A stretch of 64,000 bases of DNA from Lichenostomus cassidix (lineage: Eukaryota; Chordata; Aves; Passeriformes; Meliphagidae): contig CM039211.1 in NCBI GenBank assembly GCA_008360975.2, positions 3,832,767 through 3,896,766 on the forward strand, written 5' to 3'. Of this stretch, positions 25,628-37,020 are shown piece after piece. The notes beneath the pieces are model-generated. The model was not told the origin of the DNA, ran no database searches, and worked only from the letters and a program-made list of their open reading frames with translations. Position 1 is the stretch's first letter. Every line of letters starts with the position of its first letter. Both the position numbers and the translations under genes were made by a program.

Positions 25628-26697
25628 CCCAACCAAAAAACCCCATGAATTATATGGCAGCACAATGAACTATCAATTACTGACCCAATTTGCAATGCTG
25701 GGAATCAAATCCCAAAGAATCTCAGTGATCAAAGAGGAATCGTAGGTTGCAAATTTTATTGCTGTGTTTTTACTGGAACACAGTTTACTCCTCCTGAAAT
25801 CTTCTGCATTAACACAATACATAGTCTGGAGCTGTTTAAACAAAACCTCATTCCGCAATTCCGCATTTCAGGGAGATTAGCCAAGTAATAAGACAAAGCA
25901 TTTTCTTTGGGGTATTAGAAAAAATTGGGAGAAGTTTTGAAAATTTAACTTCTGTCCCTAAAGCCTTAAACTCTGGAAATCAGCCTTAGAACATATATTT
26001 TCCTAGATAATGAAAAGAATTTGCAAAGGATTTCACAATTAAGTGAATGAAAACTGCTACAGAATCTGCTAGGGATTGTCAAACCACTGTAAAGAATTTA
26101 CTGTTACATCAAACCCACCATTAAACTTCTTGTGCATTTAGCCACAGGCATTAGAGGGGAAACAACATTTTGCACTGAAAGAACCCCCCTCATTCAGAAC
26201 ATAATGACTTAATTTAACTTCAAGAGCGAAACGTGAGGCTAATAAATCAGCCAAGGGGATGCATGTGGCACAATGCACATGCAGCTCTGCAAACAGCTTT
26301 TGGTCTGCATTGTTATTTTCCACTCTACATCCCTCCATGCATTGTTAAAGACACTGGAAGCAGAAAAGGCACAAACTCGCCCTCGTGTTGGCAGGAGTGA
26401 CGCTGGAATGGATGAATTTTTGGAACTTTTCTGCTGCCACCAGCCACAGCTTTCATAGAAGGCGCTTCGGAAAGGAAAGAATCTTTGGGTGCTTTCCAGC
26501 TGAGCTAAATCTCCAGGAGGAACTTAGGCAACACCAAACCATAGCTGGAAAGCAGTATCCCCTAGTAATTCTGACCAGGCTGTGCCCTCAAGCATTCACC
26601 AAGCAATGTTGCTGCCCCATTACTGGGGGAAAAGATGGAAAAAGACCTGTTCTGAGGACACCAAAATGGAGTATGTCGCAGAAGCAACATAGCTGGG

Positions 26698-26750
26698 TTT
26701 TTTTGGTTTGTTGTTTGGTTGGTGGTTTTTTAAGTGGGGTTTTTTTCTGT
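26698..26750. repeat. T/G-rich low-complexity stretch
   Basis: Runs of T broken by G and GG (GGTTTGTTGTTTGGTTGGTGG and similar). Low-complexity DNA of the same kind, on the opposite strand, as the A/C tract at 36803-37020. Confidence 0.75.
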
Positions 26751-27090
26751 TATCTTCTGTAGTGGGCAGACAAAAACTTTTCTTTTTCATCTTTTGTAGT
26801 ACTTTATTGTTTTCTTTAGTGTTGTCAGTGGGGTCCCTCACACTAACAGGTCTCAAAGCTCTGAGCCTTTTACTACAGCACTTCCTTCAAATCAAGAGTT
26901 TTTCCAGTAATTCTGCAAAACAGGATCTTGTGCATTGAAGAAAGGAGAAAAATAAAGGGCTTTGGATGGAATCTCATTCTGCCAATCCTAACTTGACTAT
27001 CATAATCCTACTGAAAGCAATGCTCCTGGTACCAGGAGCCTGCAGATTCAAACAGGCAAAGGCACTGGGTGTAATACTATAAAGAGCTGT

Positions 27091-27430
27091 AAATCACAAG
27101 ATATTTGGGATTGGAGGGACCTCTGGAGCTCCCCCAGCCCAAGGGTGCCCTGGAGCAGTGACCCAGCAAGGTGTCCAGCTGGGTTGGCATGTCTCCAGAC
27201 AGGGACACTCCAGCCCTCCCTGGGCAGCTGTTCCAGGGCTCTGCCCCTCCATGGAAAGCTCTTCCTGCTGCTGGGCTGGAATTGCTGTGCTTTATTTTCT
27301 GGCCATGGCTGCTCATGCTGTCCCTGGCACCTCTGAACAGTCTGCCCCATGCTCTGCACCCTTGGAGATGTTGGTATGGATGGATGGATCCCCTCAGCCT
27401 TCCCTTCTGCAGCCTGCCCAGCCCAGCTCT
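27091..27430 (-). mobile_element. CR1 LINE fragment, minus strand
   Basis: Read on the minus strand it gives GGCTGAGGGGATCCATCC, then CTCCAAGGGTGCAGAGCATG, TGGAACAGCTGCCCAGGGAG, CTGGAGTGTCCCTGTCTGGA, and ends GGTCCCTCCAATCCCAAATA with a TTGTGATTT terminus. These are the successive landmarks of the avian CR1 3' region (a C/F-like type, by memory). About 340 bp, 5'-truncated. The 219-codon plus-strand open frame from 27158 is antisense to it and is not a gene. Confidence 0.85.
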
Positions 27431-30400
27431 GTGCTCAGCACACACATGCTGCACAGCCCAGATCCTCTCCTACAACACACAAGAGCTGGAAATCTGAGCC
27501 CACAGCAGGTCACAGCCCCAGAAATGGCTAAAGAACTGAATAATTCATTAAACAGAATGCTCAAATCCAAAGAAATAAGCAGGCTTCTTTACAAATACCC
27601 TCAGCTGTGCTGTCTGACAAGAAATGCTGTGGCTGAGACTGGACAAGTCCTGCAGCACAAGAACTCCTGCAAACACTGCAGGGCTCTTGATGCACAGCCC
27701 AGAGATGAGCTTTTCCATCAGAGCAGGTCACTTCAGCTGAATCTGCTCCTTGATGAGGCTGGGGACATCACTCAGCACAACAAGCATCACTTGAACTGGT
27801 TGCCTTGGTACCCCTAATGGAATCTCAACTTCCAGCGTGCTCATCTCAGCTCATCTCAGAACATTAAAGTCTGATTGCAAGAGGCGCAGGGAAAATGAGG
27901 TGGTGCCAGTGGAAAACATGCCTTTTATCCATACAAATAGCTCCTAAGGAAACAAGGTGCTCAACGAGCAGTCAGGATGCCCTGACAACCAAGAGCAATT
28001 TGCCTGAATTCAGTGCTTGCACATCTATCTGTTCACAGATCTGGAGCTGCACTGGCTTTCTTGCAGGCACAAAATAATTAATTTCTCTATTTGCATTGTT
28101 TTTCCAGAGCACAGAATTAGATGAGGGGTCTTTATGTCCCTTACAAAGGACTGTGAAGAGAAACAAGCACTGTGGAGTTTCTCAAATGGACCTATTTCCC
28201 CCAGAACTCTTCCTCATTATTAGCATTTTTGCAGCAAGAGATGCTGCTTCATTTTTCCTCTGGAAATACTATTTTGCAAGCCAATAAATGTAACCGACAA
28301 TTTCTGAATATATTGTCCAAAAGCTCTTTCTCATTTCAAGTCATCTCTCCTAATCCCATTTCTCATATTACATCCTCTGCTCCGTGTTGATACTCTTCAA
28401 GCCTTATCAAATGTTTCCTTTGTTGTCCTGCAGCCAGCCTGTATGTACTTAACCTAAACCCATCCCTCATAAATCCGGGCTCCAAATACCTTTCCTGTGC
28501 ACGGAGCTCTTCCCTCCATCCCTCCAGCTGTCAATATCTCCCTGCTAACGAGACCTCAGCATCCCTGGTGACAGGAGACCTCTGCTTATTACACTAAAAT
28601 TGAATTGGTCTTTATTGCTGTCAAATCAGCATTCCAAATTCATGCCTAATTTGCTGTCAGTTACTACTTTTTAAGTCCCTTCTGGCATCACTGCCTTCCA
28701 AGGTTTCCCTCACCCGCAGGAATCCGTGTCTCAGATTATTTTTCCCTTGATAAGCTCACGCTAATTAATGTTTCTAAAATGCTTTTAAAGTGGAAAGCGC
28801 TGTATAAATATTAAGCATCCTTATCTGAGATGGGAAATGTGCTCCATTACTGTTGTCACATAAACTTCACATCAACACACTCTGCTCACAGCCCTTGGTC
28901 ATGGGCACTTGATTTCCAACAAAGCACTGCTGGCTGGGTGCAATAATGGGAAATATTTATATGTGGGCTGTGCACACACCAGAGCTGAGCCCTGCACCGT
29001 GTGTGCTGCACCCAAAAACACGGCCTGAGCCGCTCTGCTGTTTATGTATTTAATGTAAACAGAAACTCAGGATGGTTTGCAGCTTTGCCTGTGTGTTTTA
29101 CACCGATTTTTGCTGTATAAACACTGTCTGGCTGAATTATTGGCTGCCCAGCAAGGCCTGGTGCAGGGGATTGTTAGATGCTGAATGAAATGAAGTTTGG
29201 TGAGTTCAGGCAGCTTGGGTATTAATCATTCAGAAAAACAAATGAACAAAAGCCCTTGTGTTTGCACTGCCCAGCATTTCCTACATTTGCCTTTAATGGG
29301 TGTCAGAGCTCTGTTCCACGAAGGAGTGGAAGGTATTTCTGTACATTTTTAGCACCTTCAGACCGTGGCAGATGATGGTGTGCATCCTCACCGTGGTGCC
29401 CCTGGGGACTCACAGCTCATGGGTTAGTGACACAGAGGACAAGCCCAGGGGGACAATGAGCATGGGGGACACAAAGGAAGGAAACCAACCCAGATAATTT
29501 GTTAAAGCAGGCATTAAATAGGTTGGCAAGGTTTATTCTTCCAAAAGGCTGCGTGCTTGGGCCTGGTCCAATAAATCACTTACCACAGAACTCAGAGGAA
29601 TTATGCAGAGATATGGGGGTTAAATCTTGGTTTATGTATTCGGGTTTGGTTGGGATTGGCACAATCAGCACCTACCAGGATTCACCCACCACTTAGCCCA
29701 GAAGGGTTTTTATAAATGCACCAATTTTTGACTCAGAAAGCTCTGTGATAATGTTCCTATGAACCTCCTCCAAAGCCATGAGGATGGCAGATCTTCACTT
29801 CCACCTCTATTTTGTCCCAACAAATATATTTATGAGCCATGTCATGAGGCATTTTACCATAAAACATTAAAAATATTTTACCATATTCCCTCTTTATCTG
29901 GACTAGAGTCCCTCTACAAAATTCAGACCAAAGCAGAAAAAACAGCACTTGATCTTCTCAAAGACTGCAAAAAAGCCATTCTATCCAACCACCTAGTGCT
30001 TCTGCATGCCAGGCTGTGTTTGCTGAGCTCTGCTTGGTGCTGCTGAGAGAAAGGTGTGTTCCCCATTTCTGCAGGTGGAGCAGAGCACACCTGTGCCAGG
30101 TTCCCCAAACTGTGGCTCCAGACAAAAAGCCAGCAGGTTGTTTACTTTGGAGATTGTTTGGGCAGCGCAGCACGCAGCCAAAGCACCCGTCATGCTACCA
30201 CAGGACCAGAAAAAAATCCGTGTTTGCCTCCCTTATAAAACAGAGAACAGAGCCCTGAACCTCGTATAAAATGTCTAGACTCTGGATAAACAGTCACCAG
30301 CGCTGGTGCTGCTGCTGGTTACTGAATTACCACGAGGACAGAGCTGTGCATGACTGTCAGCCCTGCTGGGGGACGAGGAGCAGGTCTGGGATGATCTCTG

Positions 30401-30670
30401 GGATGATCTCTGCCCTCCCAGGATGGTTCCCAGGCCCCATCCATCCTCACACCCAGCCTGCAGGTGATCCTCCTTCCCACTCGGGCATTTCTCACCTCTG
30501 AGATGCAGCTGGAGCAGAGGATGTGCAATGCCTCTGTCACTATTGCTAATTTACCTGCAGTTTTTAACTCCAGTCGCCTCAGCAGCAGGACACAGAGGTA
30601 ATAATTCACAAAACACCACCAAATTCAGGACAGTCTTCACAAAAACAATATGTGAAAGAAAAGGGTACAT
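27431..30670. other. Unique noncoding DNA
   Basis: No supportable gene. 28560-28830 has mixed-complexity sequence and carries GGAAAGCGCTGTATAAATA. TTTTACCATA is repeated at about 29853 and 29874. GGGATGATCTCT is tandemly repeated near 30387-30411. Confidence 0.6.
28780..28830 (+). mobile_element. Possible ancient SINE tail relic
   Basis: GCTTTTAAAGTGGAAAGCGC followed by TGTATAAATATTAAGCATC resembles the GCTTTG...GGAAAGCGCTATATAAAT tail shared by old vertebrate SINEs of the LF-SINE/AmnSINE1 type. The match is from memory and covers only the tail; I could not recognise the central Deu domain upstream. Copies of this class are often conserved as regulatory elements, but nothing in this sequence alone proves that here. 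Confidence 0.35.
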
Positions 30671-30890
30671 TTTACTAGGTTCAGGCAGCTGATTTCACCC
30701 CTTTTGTCCTTTCCATTACCTACTTTAAAAGGCTAGATTATTCTGATGCAAAGCAAAATGGAAATAAGAGTGTTTCACACAGTGTATCAGAGAACCCAGT
30801 TTAAAAATGCATAGCCTTATGCCTTGGGCCTCTAAAAACACTCTTAAAAATCAACCAATTCAATTTACTACATACAGGCAGCTGATTTCA
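30671..30890. repeat. 27-bp imperfect direct repeats flanking the 168-bp repeat copy 1
   Basis: 30671-30697 and 30864-30890 match at 23 of 27 positions. Both begin TTTACTA and end CAGGCAGCTGATTTCA; they differ only in the four bases between. They bracket copy 1 of the dispersed repeat almost exactly, as a long target-site duplication would. Copy 2 has no such flanks. Confidence 0.85.
30696..30862 (+). repeat. Unnamed dispersed repeat, copy 1
   Basis: A 167-bp sequence starting CACCCCTTTT and ending CAACCAATTCA. It aligns end to end with 38680-38848 at about 93% (roughly 11 substitutions and one 2-nt indel). It includes a 59-nt stretch (30782-30840) identical in both copies. There is no open frame, terminal inverted repeat or A-tail. 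I do not recognise the family. Confidence 0.85.
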
Positions 30891-32820
30891 GGAGTGCAGC
30901 ACATTTTGCTGCAGTTCCACTCTATTACCTTGATTGCTCACATTCAATTTGCTTCATTTTCTACACATTGATACAACACTCTTAGTTGACTATTACCCTC
31001 CACGTGTTAGCTCCAGGTTTTGTCTCCTGGCATTAAGCAGATAAACTAATACAACGCTGATTTGGAAAAAATGTTCCCTGCATTCACATAATTACCCAAA
31101 CAAAAAGCACAAGCAGTTTTTATTTGCATTTCTATTCCTAATAAAAGACAACCAGAAGGACAAGGTTGGTGTGCAAGGGATTTTTGTCGAAGACATGATG
31201 GAGGTGATTGCAGCAAACATGCTGGAAAGCTCACAGCCATTTCAGAAAGGTGAAAATGCCACAAAAAACACATATACCTATCAGCAGTGATTACCTTCCC
31301 AGGTGTCTAAGTACTGGGGGAGATATTTATTAAAAAAAACTAGCCTTAACATGAAAGAACAGCACCTGTTGCTGTTCCCACAAGCAGCAGGTTTGAAAGA
31401 CCTAGAAACTGGAACAGCCTTAAAGGAATTTTCCAAGATTTCATCCAGGAATGTCTCTTCCCTGGCTGAAAACCATCTGGGCTCCTTGCTGAGCAATCTT
31501 TAATCAAATTGTCAGTGACAGAGAGAAACATTCAGAAGAAAACTAAGAAAAGACAATCAGGTCCATTTCCAGCAGTGACCTAAGCAGTAGCTTGAATTGA
31601 GATTTAAAGACAGAAAAAGTGGACAAACGCAGTGTTTCAACTTCATATTCCAAGTTACAGAGGCACAAACAGATAAATGTGTCAGTAAAATCAGCTTGCT
31701 TTTACTGCACAGTAAGCTCTTGTGAATAACCAACTTCTCTCCAACACATTTTTTAAAAGAATAATTTGTTCCTAGTCAAAAAGCCTGTGTGCCAGGTTTC
31801 AGCACAGAATAAAATCTTTACAGTGGAGTTATAAATTTTTTTGAAAAGTGGGTTCTATGTACTCACATGCACTTAACCATTACAAGGGCAGCAGGTGTCA
31901 CTATAACAAATGATGTAAAGTTTAATTTAAACATCAGAGAACACACTGAAATACTTTGGAAATTGCCACAGGTCACTTAACATTTTATATGAAAAAAAAA
32001 AATTGAAAAACGCCAACTCCTCTCCCAAACATTTAATTTTTTTTCCCCCTACAAGGCAAAGTAAAGAAAACACAGACACGGATTCTTTGTAATTAGCAGG
32101 ACTGTGGTTTTACAGCCAAACATGGGCCAAGAAGTGGAAAGTTAACAAATCATTAGACAGCATACATTGCTCTGTATGAGAACCGTGGCAATCTGCAGAA
32201 TAGCTCAGGATACACAGCTATGAGGTCAACTGTTTTCAGTAGATAATTGTTAAGTTTTAGCATCCTTGCCTCACAGACAAGGCATGCAACAACACACAGG
32301 GATTCCTGGCAGCTCCAAAACAATTACATTTGCCCACCACGTTACCTAAACAAATACAGGAAGCGTGGTCACTAATCCCAGATATGATTTAAATATTAAG
32401 CAAAGAAAAAAAAAAAAATTCCATTTTCTTTCCTCTTCTCCCTTCCATCTTTCTGTGAATCACCAGTTTCCATGGCAACTAGACTGTTTACAACACAATG
32501 GCCTCTTCCTCTTCTTGCCCAGGCTCCCTGATGTTACAGAGCACTTCAACACCTACTTAACTTTAAAGCTGGGGCACCCTGCAGGAGTGCTGGGGACCAG
32601 TGTAGGTGTTCTGCTCCACTCAGGGACAAAAGGGGAAGAGAACACGGAGGAAAAGTGAAAAATGAAACATCTTTTCGCTTAGGGACAGTCCTCCTTCCCC
32701 AGGCTGTGCTTTTATTGTAAGTGGTTTGATTTTCAGCATTACCTGCAGGTTTCACACAGGAATTCTGCTCCTCCTGGGACAGACTTTGCTGCCAAATCAA
32801 TGTTTTACTCTACATCTTGT
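30891..32820. other. Unique noncoding DNA
   Basis: AT-rich sequence with no supportable gene and no named repeat. Short A-runs lie at about 31988-31999 and 32406-32418. Open frames are all under 100 codons. Confidence 0.65.
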
Positions 32821-32942
32821 CACCATCAAGGCCAGGTTGGACAGGTCTTGGAGCACCCTGGGACAGTGGAAGGTGTCCCTGCCATGGCAGAGGGAATGGG
32901 ATGGGATTTAATGTCCTTCCCACCCAAACCAGCCTGGGATCC
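32821..32942 (+). mobile_element. CR1 LINE, 3' end fragment
   Basis: AAGGCCAGGTTGGACAGGTC, TTGGAGCACCCTGGGACAGT, GGAAGGTGTCCCTGCCATGG and CTTCCCACCCAAACCAGCCT follow one another exactly as in the avian CR1 3' region (Y-like type, by memory). About 120 bp, plus orientation. The terminal ATTCTRTG repeats are lost. Confidence 0.85.
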
Positions 32943-34048
32943 CATGGAGAATTCACCACTGCAGTGCTCTCGCTGCTGATGCTGTCACCACCTGTCCACA
33001 GCAGCAAACAAAGCCTTAAAAGCAGCAATTTTAACCCACATGGCCAAACTTAATAGGCAAAAAAAAAAAATTGTGAGAAGGTTCAAGTGGAAGTTTTAGT
33101 TTTCTCTCAAGAAAGAGAAAAACATGGTCTGTGGGGAGATGGGGTGTGGGACTGGAAGAGGAGAAGTCTTTGTTCCTTGCTCAGCACCCAGAGCCTCTTT
33201 ACTCCAAGGAAGCCTCTCCATGCTGCCCAGCAGTAGCTGCTGCTCCTGGCAGGCTGAGCTCCCCGAGCAGCAAACAGGGAATAATCCATCTCAGCCTGTC
33301 CCAGAGCTGCCAGCAATCAGAGCTGTCAGCAGCCCTGTCCCAGCAGCTGCCTGCCTCACCTGTGCCTGCACACAACACCATTGCAGCCCCTTCTCTTCTT
33401 TAAATGAACATTTTAATCCCAGGAAAACGAATATTATCTGTTAGACATTTTTTTTTTGGTGGTTTGTTGTTTTTTTTTTTTTGCCTTTCTTTTGCTTCAG
33501 CATAACAACTCTGGCCCTGATTCAACAATGCACTTAAGCATGTGCTTAGTTTTAAGTAGATGAATAGGGCTGTTGAAAAAATGCTCCAGTTAAGCATAAA
33601 ATTAATAATGTGCCTCAGTGTTTTGGATTAGGCTTTAATTGCAGGAAAAGTTTAAAGCCATATTGTATAACACTTAAACATCCACCCATAAGCAAGTTAC
33701 GCTTTTCCTTTAAAAAAAATAAAAGTTATAGTAGTGCTCCCTGCAGGAAGCAAAGATCCCTAAGATGAAACCAATATTATCCTGCAATGAGATAATAGCA
33801 CTGTAAAAAATGATCTGGGATTTTCATGCTAATCTTTGCTGTCACACACAGAAGTTTGTTTTTTCCTCAGTCTCCGTAACTCAGATTATAAAGTTTACAA
33901 ATACCAGTGCAGTTTGGTGTGTTTTTGGCTAACTTGGTTCTGTTTTCAAATCCCACATTCAGTAATTCATGTAATCACAATTCCAGACCACACATGCCAG
34001 CATCTCTTTACATGCTTTACAGTAGACCTTTTTCTTTTTTTTAATGGG

Positions 34049-34132
34049 AAATTGTAATTCCTTGTATCACCATCTTCTACATCGACTTAGAAATTCTAAT
34101 TCCTTGTATCACTACCTTCCCCATCTACCTAG
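34049..34132. repeat. 42-bp tandem duplication
   Basis: 34049-34090 and 34091-34132 are head-to-tail copies with 35 of 42 bases identical, sharing TAATTCCTTGTATCAC. The period is a multiple of three, so a plus-strand open frame translates to a 14-residue repeat. Nothing else supports coding. Confidence 0.85.
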
Positions 34133-34794
34133 AACAAGAGAAACCTATTTTAATCTTATTGTGACATCCCAAATAAACATTTTAAATAGCAAATGGGCCA
34201 ACATTAACATGGAATATACATGGCTTTCTTCCCTCCTTATGAAGGAGGTGTCCATCAGGATGAACTTAGCAAGAATTGAGATTGGTTCCCATTAATACCC
34301 ATCACAGGGAATTTCCTCTGTCCTTGTAGAGGGAGAATTCTCAGAGAAATTTTGAGCCAAATCTGGAAATCGGAAGAGCTTTATTTAGCTATAAATATAA
34401 TATATGATATCTGGTGCACAATGAGACAATGCAGGATGGTCTGGAAGGAAGGGAATAGGCAGGAAGGGAACCCACGGTGTGGATCAGGATAAATACAAAC
34501 TGTTGACAACAGAGAACGAACTCTGGCACCAAGTATGAACTGGCCATGAGCACAGGGCTGAAACCTGAGCCCAGGAGGGACGAGAAGTCCCTGAGCTCAG
34601 CAGGATGATTGGTATTCAGAGCCAGCCCCCAGCTGCCCTGAAGCCACCGAGCTGTGTGTCTCATTCCTAACGAGGAGCATCCTTACAGGAAAATATTTAT
34701 GGGGCACTTGATAGGAAAAGCACACAGCCAGAGGAAGGGATGAAAAGGCCACAAGACATTTCTCTCTGCAGCTGTCAGTAGGAGGCTGCACACC

Positions 34795-34814
34795 AAAAAA
34801 AAAAAAAAAAAAAA
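34795..34814. repeat. Poly(A) run, A20
   Basis: Twenty uninterrupted A residues. A T-rich run follows at about 34841-34850. No retroposed body is recognised upstream. Confidence 0.85.
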
Positions 34815-35755
34815 GCTCCAAGAAGTTTTTGCAGTGATTTTTTTTTTTCTTTTTCCCTCAAGAGGCATGGATACAATGATACCTATTCAGTAGCCTGAGC
34901 CCCAGAAAAACAGAGAATTATACTTCTCTGCCTCTGTGTGCAGTTCTCTGTTCACATACATTGTCCAACAGCAAACGAGACAGAGAGAGAATATAGTTTT
35001 TATAACAAAAAAGAATTGTGTCTGCTGGGACCCTTGACGTGTTGGAAATACCAATCTTTTATTCATACCGTCCATGTAGCAAGGCTTCTCAAAAGATAAA
35101 TAAAAATATTTTATCAGACTGAATCAATACTGGACTTTCTCACCAAACACTGCAGTGCTTTATGCCTACAGGGTTGCCTGAGAGCTATGGTTTGAAACCA
35201 CCACCATCACAAAAATCAATTTTTTTTATTATTAATTACAAGAATTTTCCTTGCAGTTGTCGTGGGAGAAGTGCTCATATATTGATCTCTCCTAAGGCAG
35301 TTCAAGAACTAATCTAACCATCCTACTTTGCTATCTTTGCACAGAAAGTCCCCACAAGTTATTAAAACCCCCAATTCTAGCCATGGGCTGTGCCTCTGAA
35401 CCCTCTGATTTCTGTGTCACAAAGGACTCCTGGGTGACACTTCAGTATGGGAGACACAGAACTGTGCCAGTTTTCCTTTATTTACATTATTGTTCCAATC
35501 CATGGGATTCCTCCCAGCCAAGCAGGGCACTGCAAACACTGCCCAGGGTCAGGGAGAACCAACCTGTGAAGATTTGACACACAGGGATAAAGAGGTTTTT
35601 TAAAGTGTACATCAAATAAAAGACATTGATGGTGAGACTGCAGAGCAACCTCATCCACTGACTGTTTTAAAAATCAAGCAGGTATGACATCTTTCCCTCC
35701 AAAATCAGATTACATGGGGGCAAATGTAATGCCATGCAGGCATCATTTGGAATTT

Positions 35756-35776
35756 AAAAAAAAAAAAAAAAAAAAA
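35756..35776. repeat. Poly(A) run, A21
   Basis: Twenty-one A residues after a short TTT. The 160 bp upstream match nothing I recognise. Confidence 0.85.
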
Positions 35777-36802
35777 GAAACCAAACAGGTAGGATGTTTC
35801 AATACATTTTTTCTTGATGAGTTTTGTCTCTTTTGAAGCACTCATGGCTGATACCAGCCGTGATTGTATCTTCCTCAGATGGCATCACAACAAGAAGCTA
35901 GAGCAGAAAAGCAGCAAGGAAGAAATCCCTTTATTTCCTGCTCTCATTAGCAGCTCAAAAATAGCCAAGGTTTTGATAAATGCAGGTGTTTGGTCTGCTG
36001 AGATCTGAACTATGATCACAGAGCAACACCAAGGATAAGATCAGAGTTTGGACAAAGGGAGCTCAATAAATTCCAGTGACACCATCAGTCACAGCCTCGT
36101 ATCTCATTAATGTTGTGGTCTGCATGGCTGAGTAATTTTCATGCAAATAGGAGGAACTAACGTCTTAATTTCATCCTGAATAAAGTCACTGATTTATCTT
36201 GCTCTGGTGTCCTTCCACCACTCCCTAAAGTGAATTGGGCGATGAGGAAAAGCAACTTTAATACTGGTGGAACCACGAGATACAGGACATTATTTTACCT
36301 AATAAAATAATTAGGCTATCAGAGTGCACAAAGCAATATTTATGCATTCTAGAAACCTTAAAAGCAACAGGAGAGCAGCAAGAATATTCAACATAATTGC
36401 AAAAAGCTGAGACATTTACATGTAGTTCCCTGCACTGCAACCAAAAGACTTATACTACTCTCATTTTAACATTATTTAAAATATGCTTCAAAATTCCCTT
36501 TTTCATTCCACAGACAATTGGAAATAATAGATGCAGGAGAATAATCATGTCTGGCAATTGGTGAGAGTTGTGAAAATTGCTGGGTTTTATGCCATGGTTT
36601 GAAAAGAAAATAGATTTTTGTGTTTGTGTATCAGCTGGATTGTATTAATTCAGTAAATCCTGAGCAAAATTGTTTGCTTGTCTTTGGGCTTGACAGTGAT
36701 TTCAAAATTTCAAAGCAAAATGGCTTTTGGTGCTTTGGTGCATGATGCAACCTGCAAACTTCTCTTCAACAGCTTGGCGTTTTCTGTCTAAGTGACAAAA
36801 AT

Positions 36803-37020
36803 ACAAAAAAAACCCCAAAACAAACAACAAAAAACCAAAAAACCAAACCAAGCCAAAAAAAAAACCAAAACGCAAAAAACCAAAAACCAAACAAAAAACC
36901 AAACAAAAAAACCCACAAAAGAACAAACAAAACAAATAAAAACAACAACAAAACCCACAAAACACACACACAAAAAAACCCCAAAAAACAAACACCAAAA
37001 CCAAACAAACAAAAAACCAA
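36803..37020. repeat. A/C-only low-complexity tract
   Basis: Of 218 bases only three are G and one is T. The rest is a shifting mixture of AAAAC, AACCA, CCCCAAAA and CA units with no fixed period. Open frames here (K/T/N/Q-rich on plus; F/V/C/L-rich on minus) are composition artefacts. Similar short A/C stretches occur at 43691-43746 and 50588-50613. Confidence 0.9.

Larger units (their letters stand above)
23236..27090. other. Unique noncoding DNA
   Basis: No supportable gene. An imperfect duplication of ATACAATTATG lies near 23703-23745. Around 25080-25330 the sequence is complex and holds several TAATT/GGATTA homeodomain-like cores, which makes it a reasonable place to test for conservation. 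A T/G-rich low-complexity stretch lies at about 26698-26750. Confidence 0.55.
32943..36802. other. Unique noncoding DNA with A-runs
   Basis: No supportable gene. It holds an imperfect 8-bp hairpin at 33100-33121, T-rich runs at about 33449-33482, a 42-bp tandem duplication at 34049-34132, A20 at 34795-34814 and A21 at 35756-35776. No body next to either A-run is recognisable as a retroposed gene. Confidence 0.6.

Noticed and set aside
27158..27817. 219-codon plus-strand open frame
   Set aside because: The first half is antisense to a minus-strand CR1 LINE; the second half has no recognisable domain and no splice or promoter context.
36803..37020. CCCCAAAA motifs resembling ciliate telomere repeats
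   Set aside because: Irregular, non-tandem occurrences inside an A/C low-complexity tract in an avian context; vertebrate telomeres are TTAGGG.
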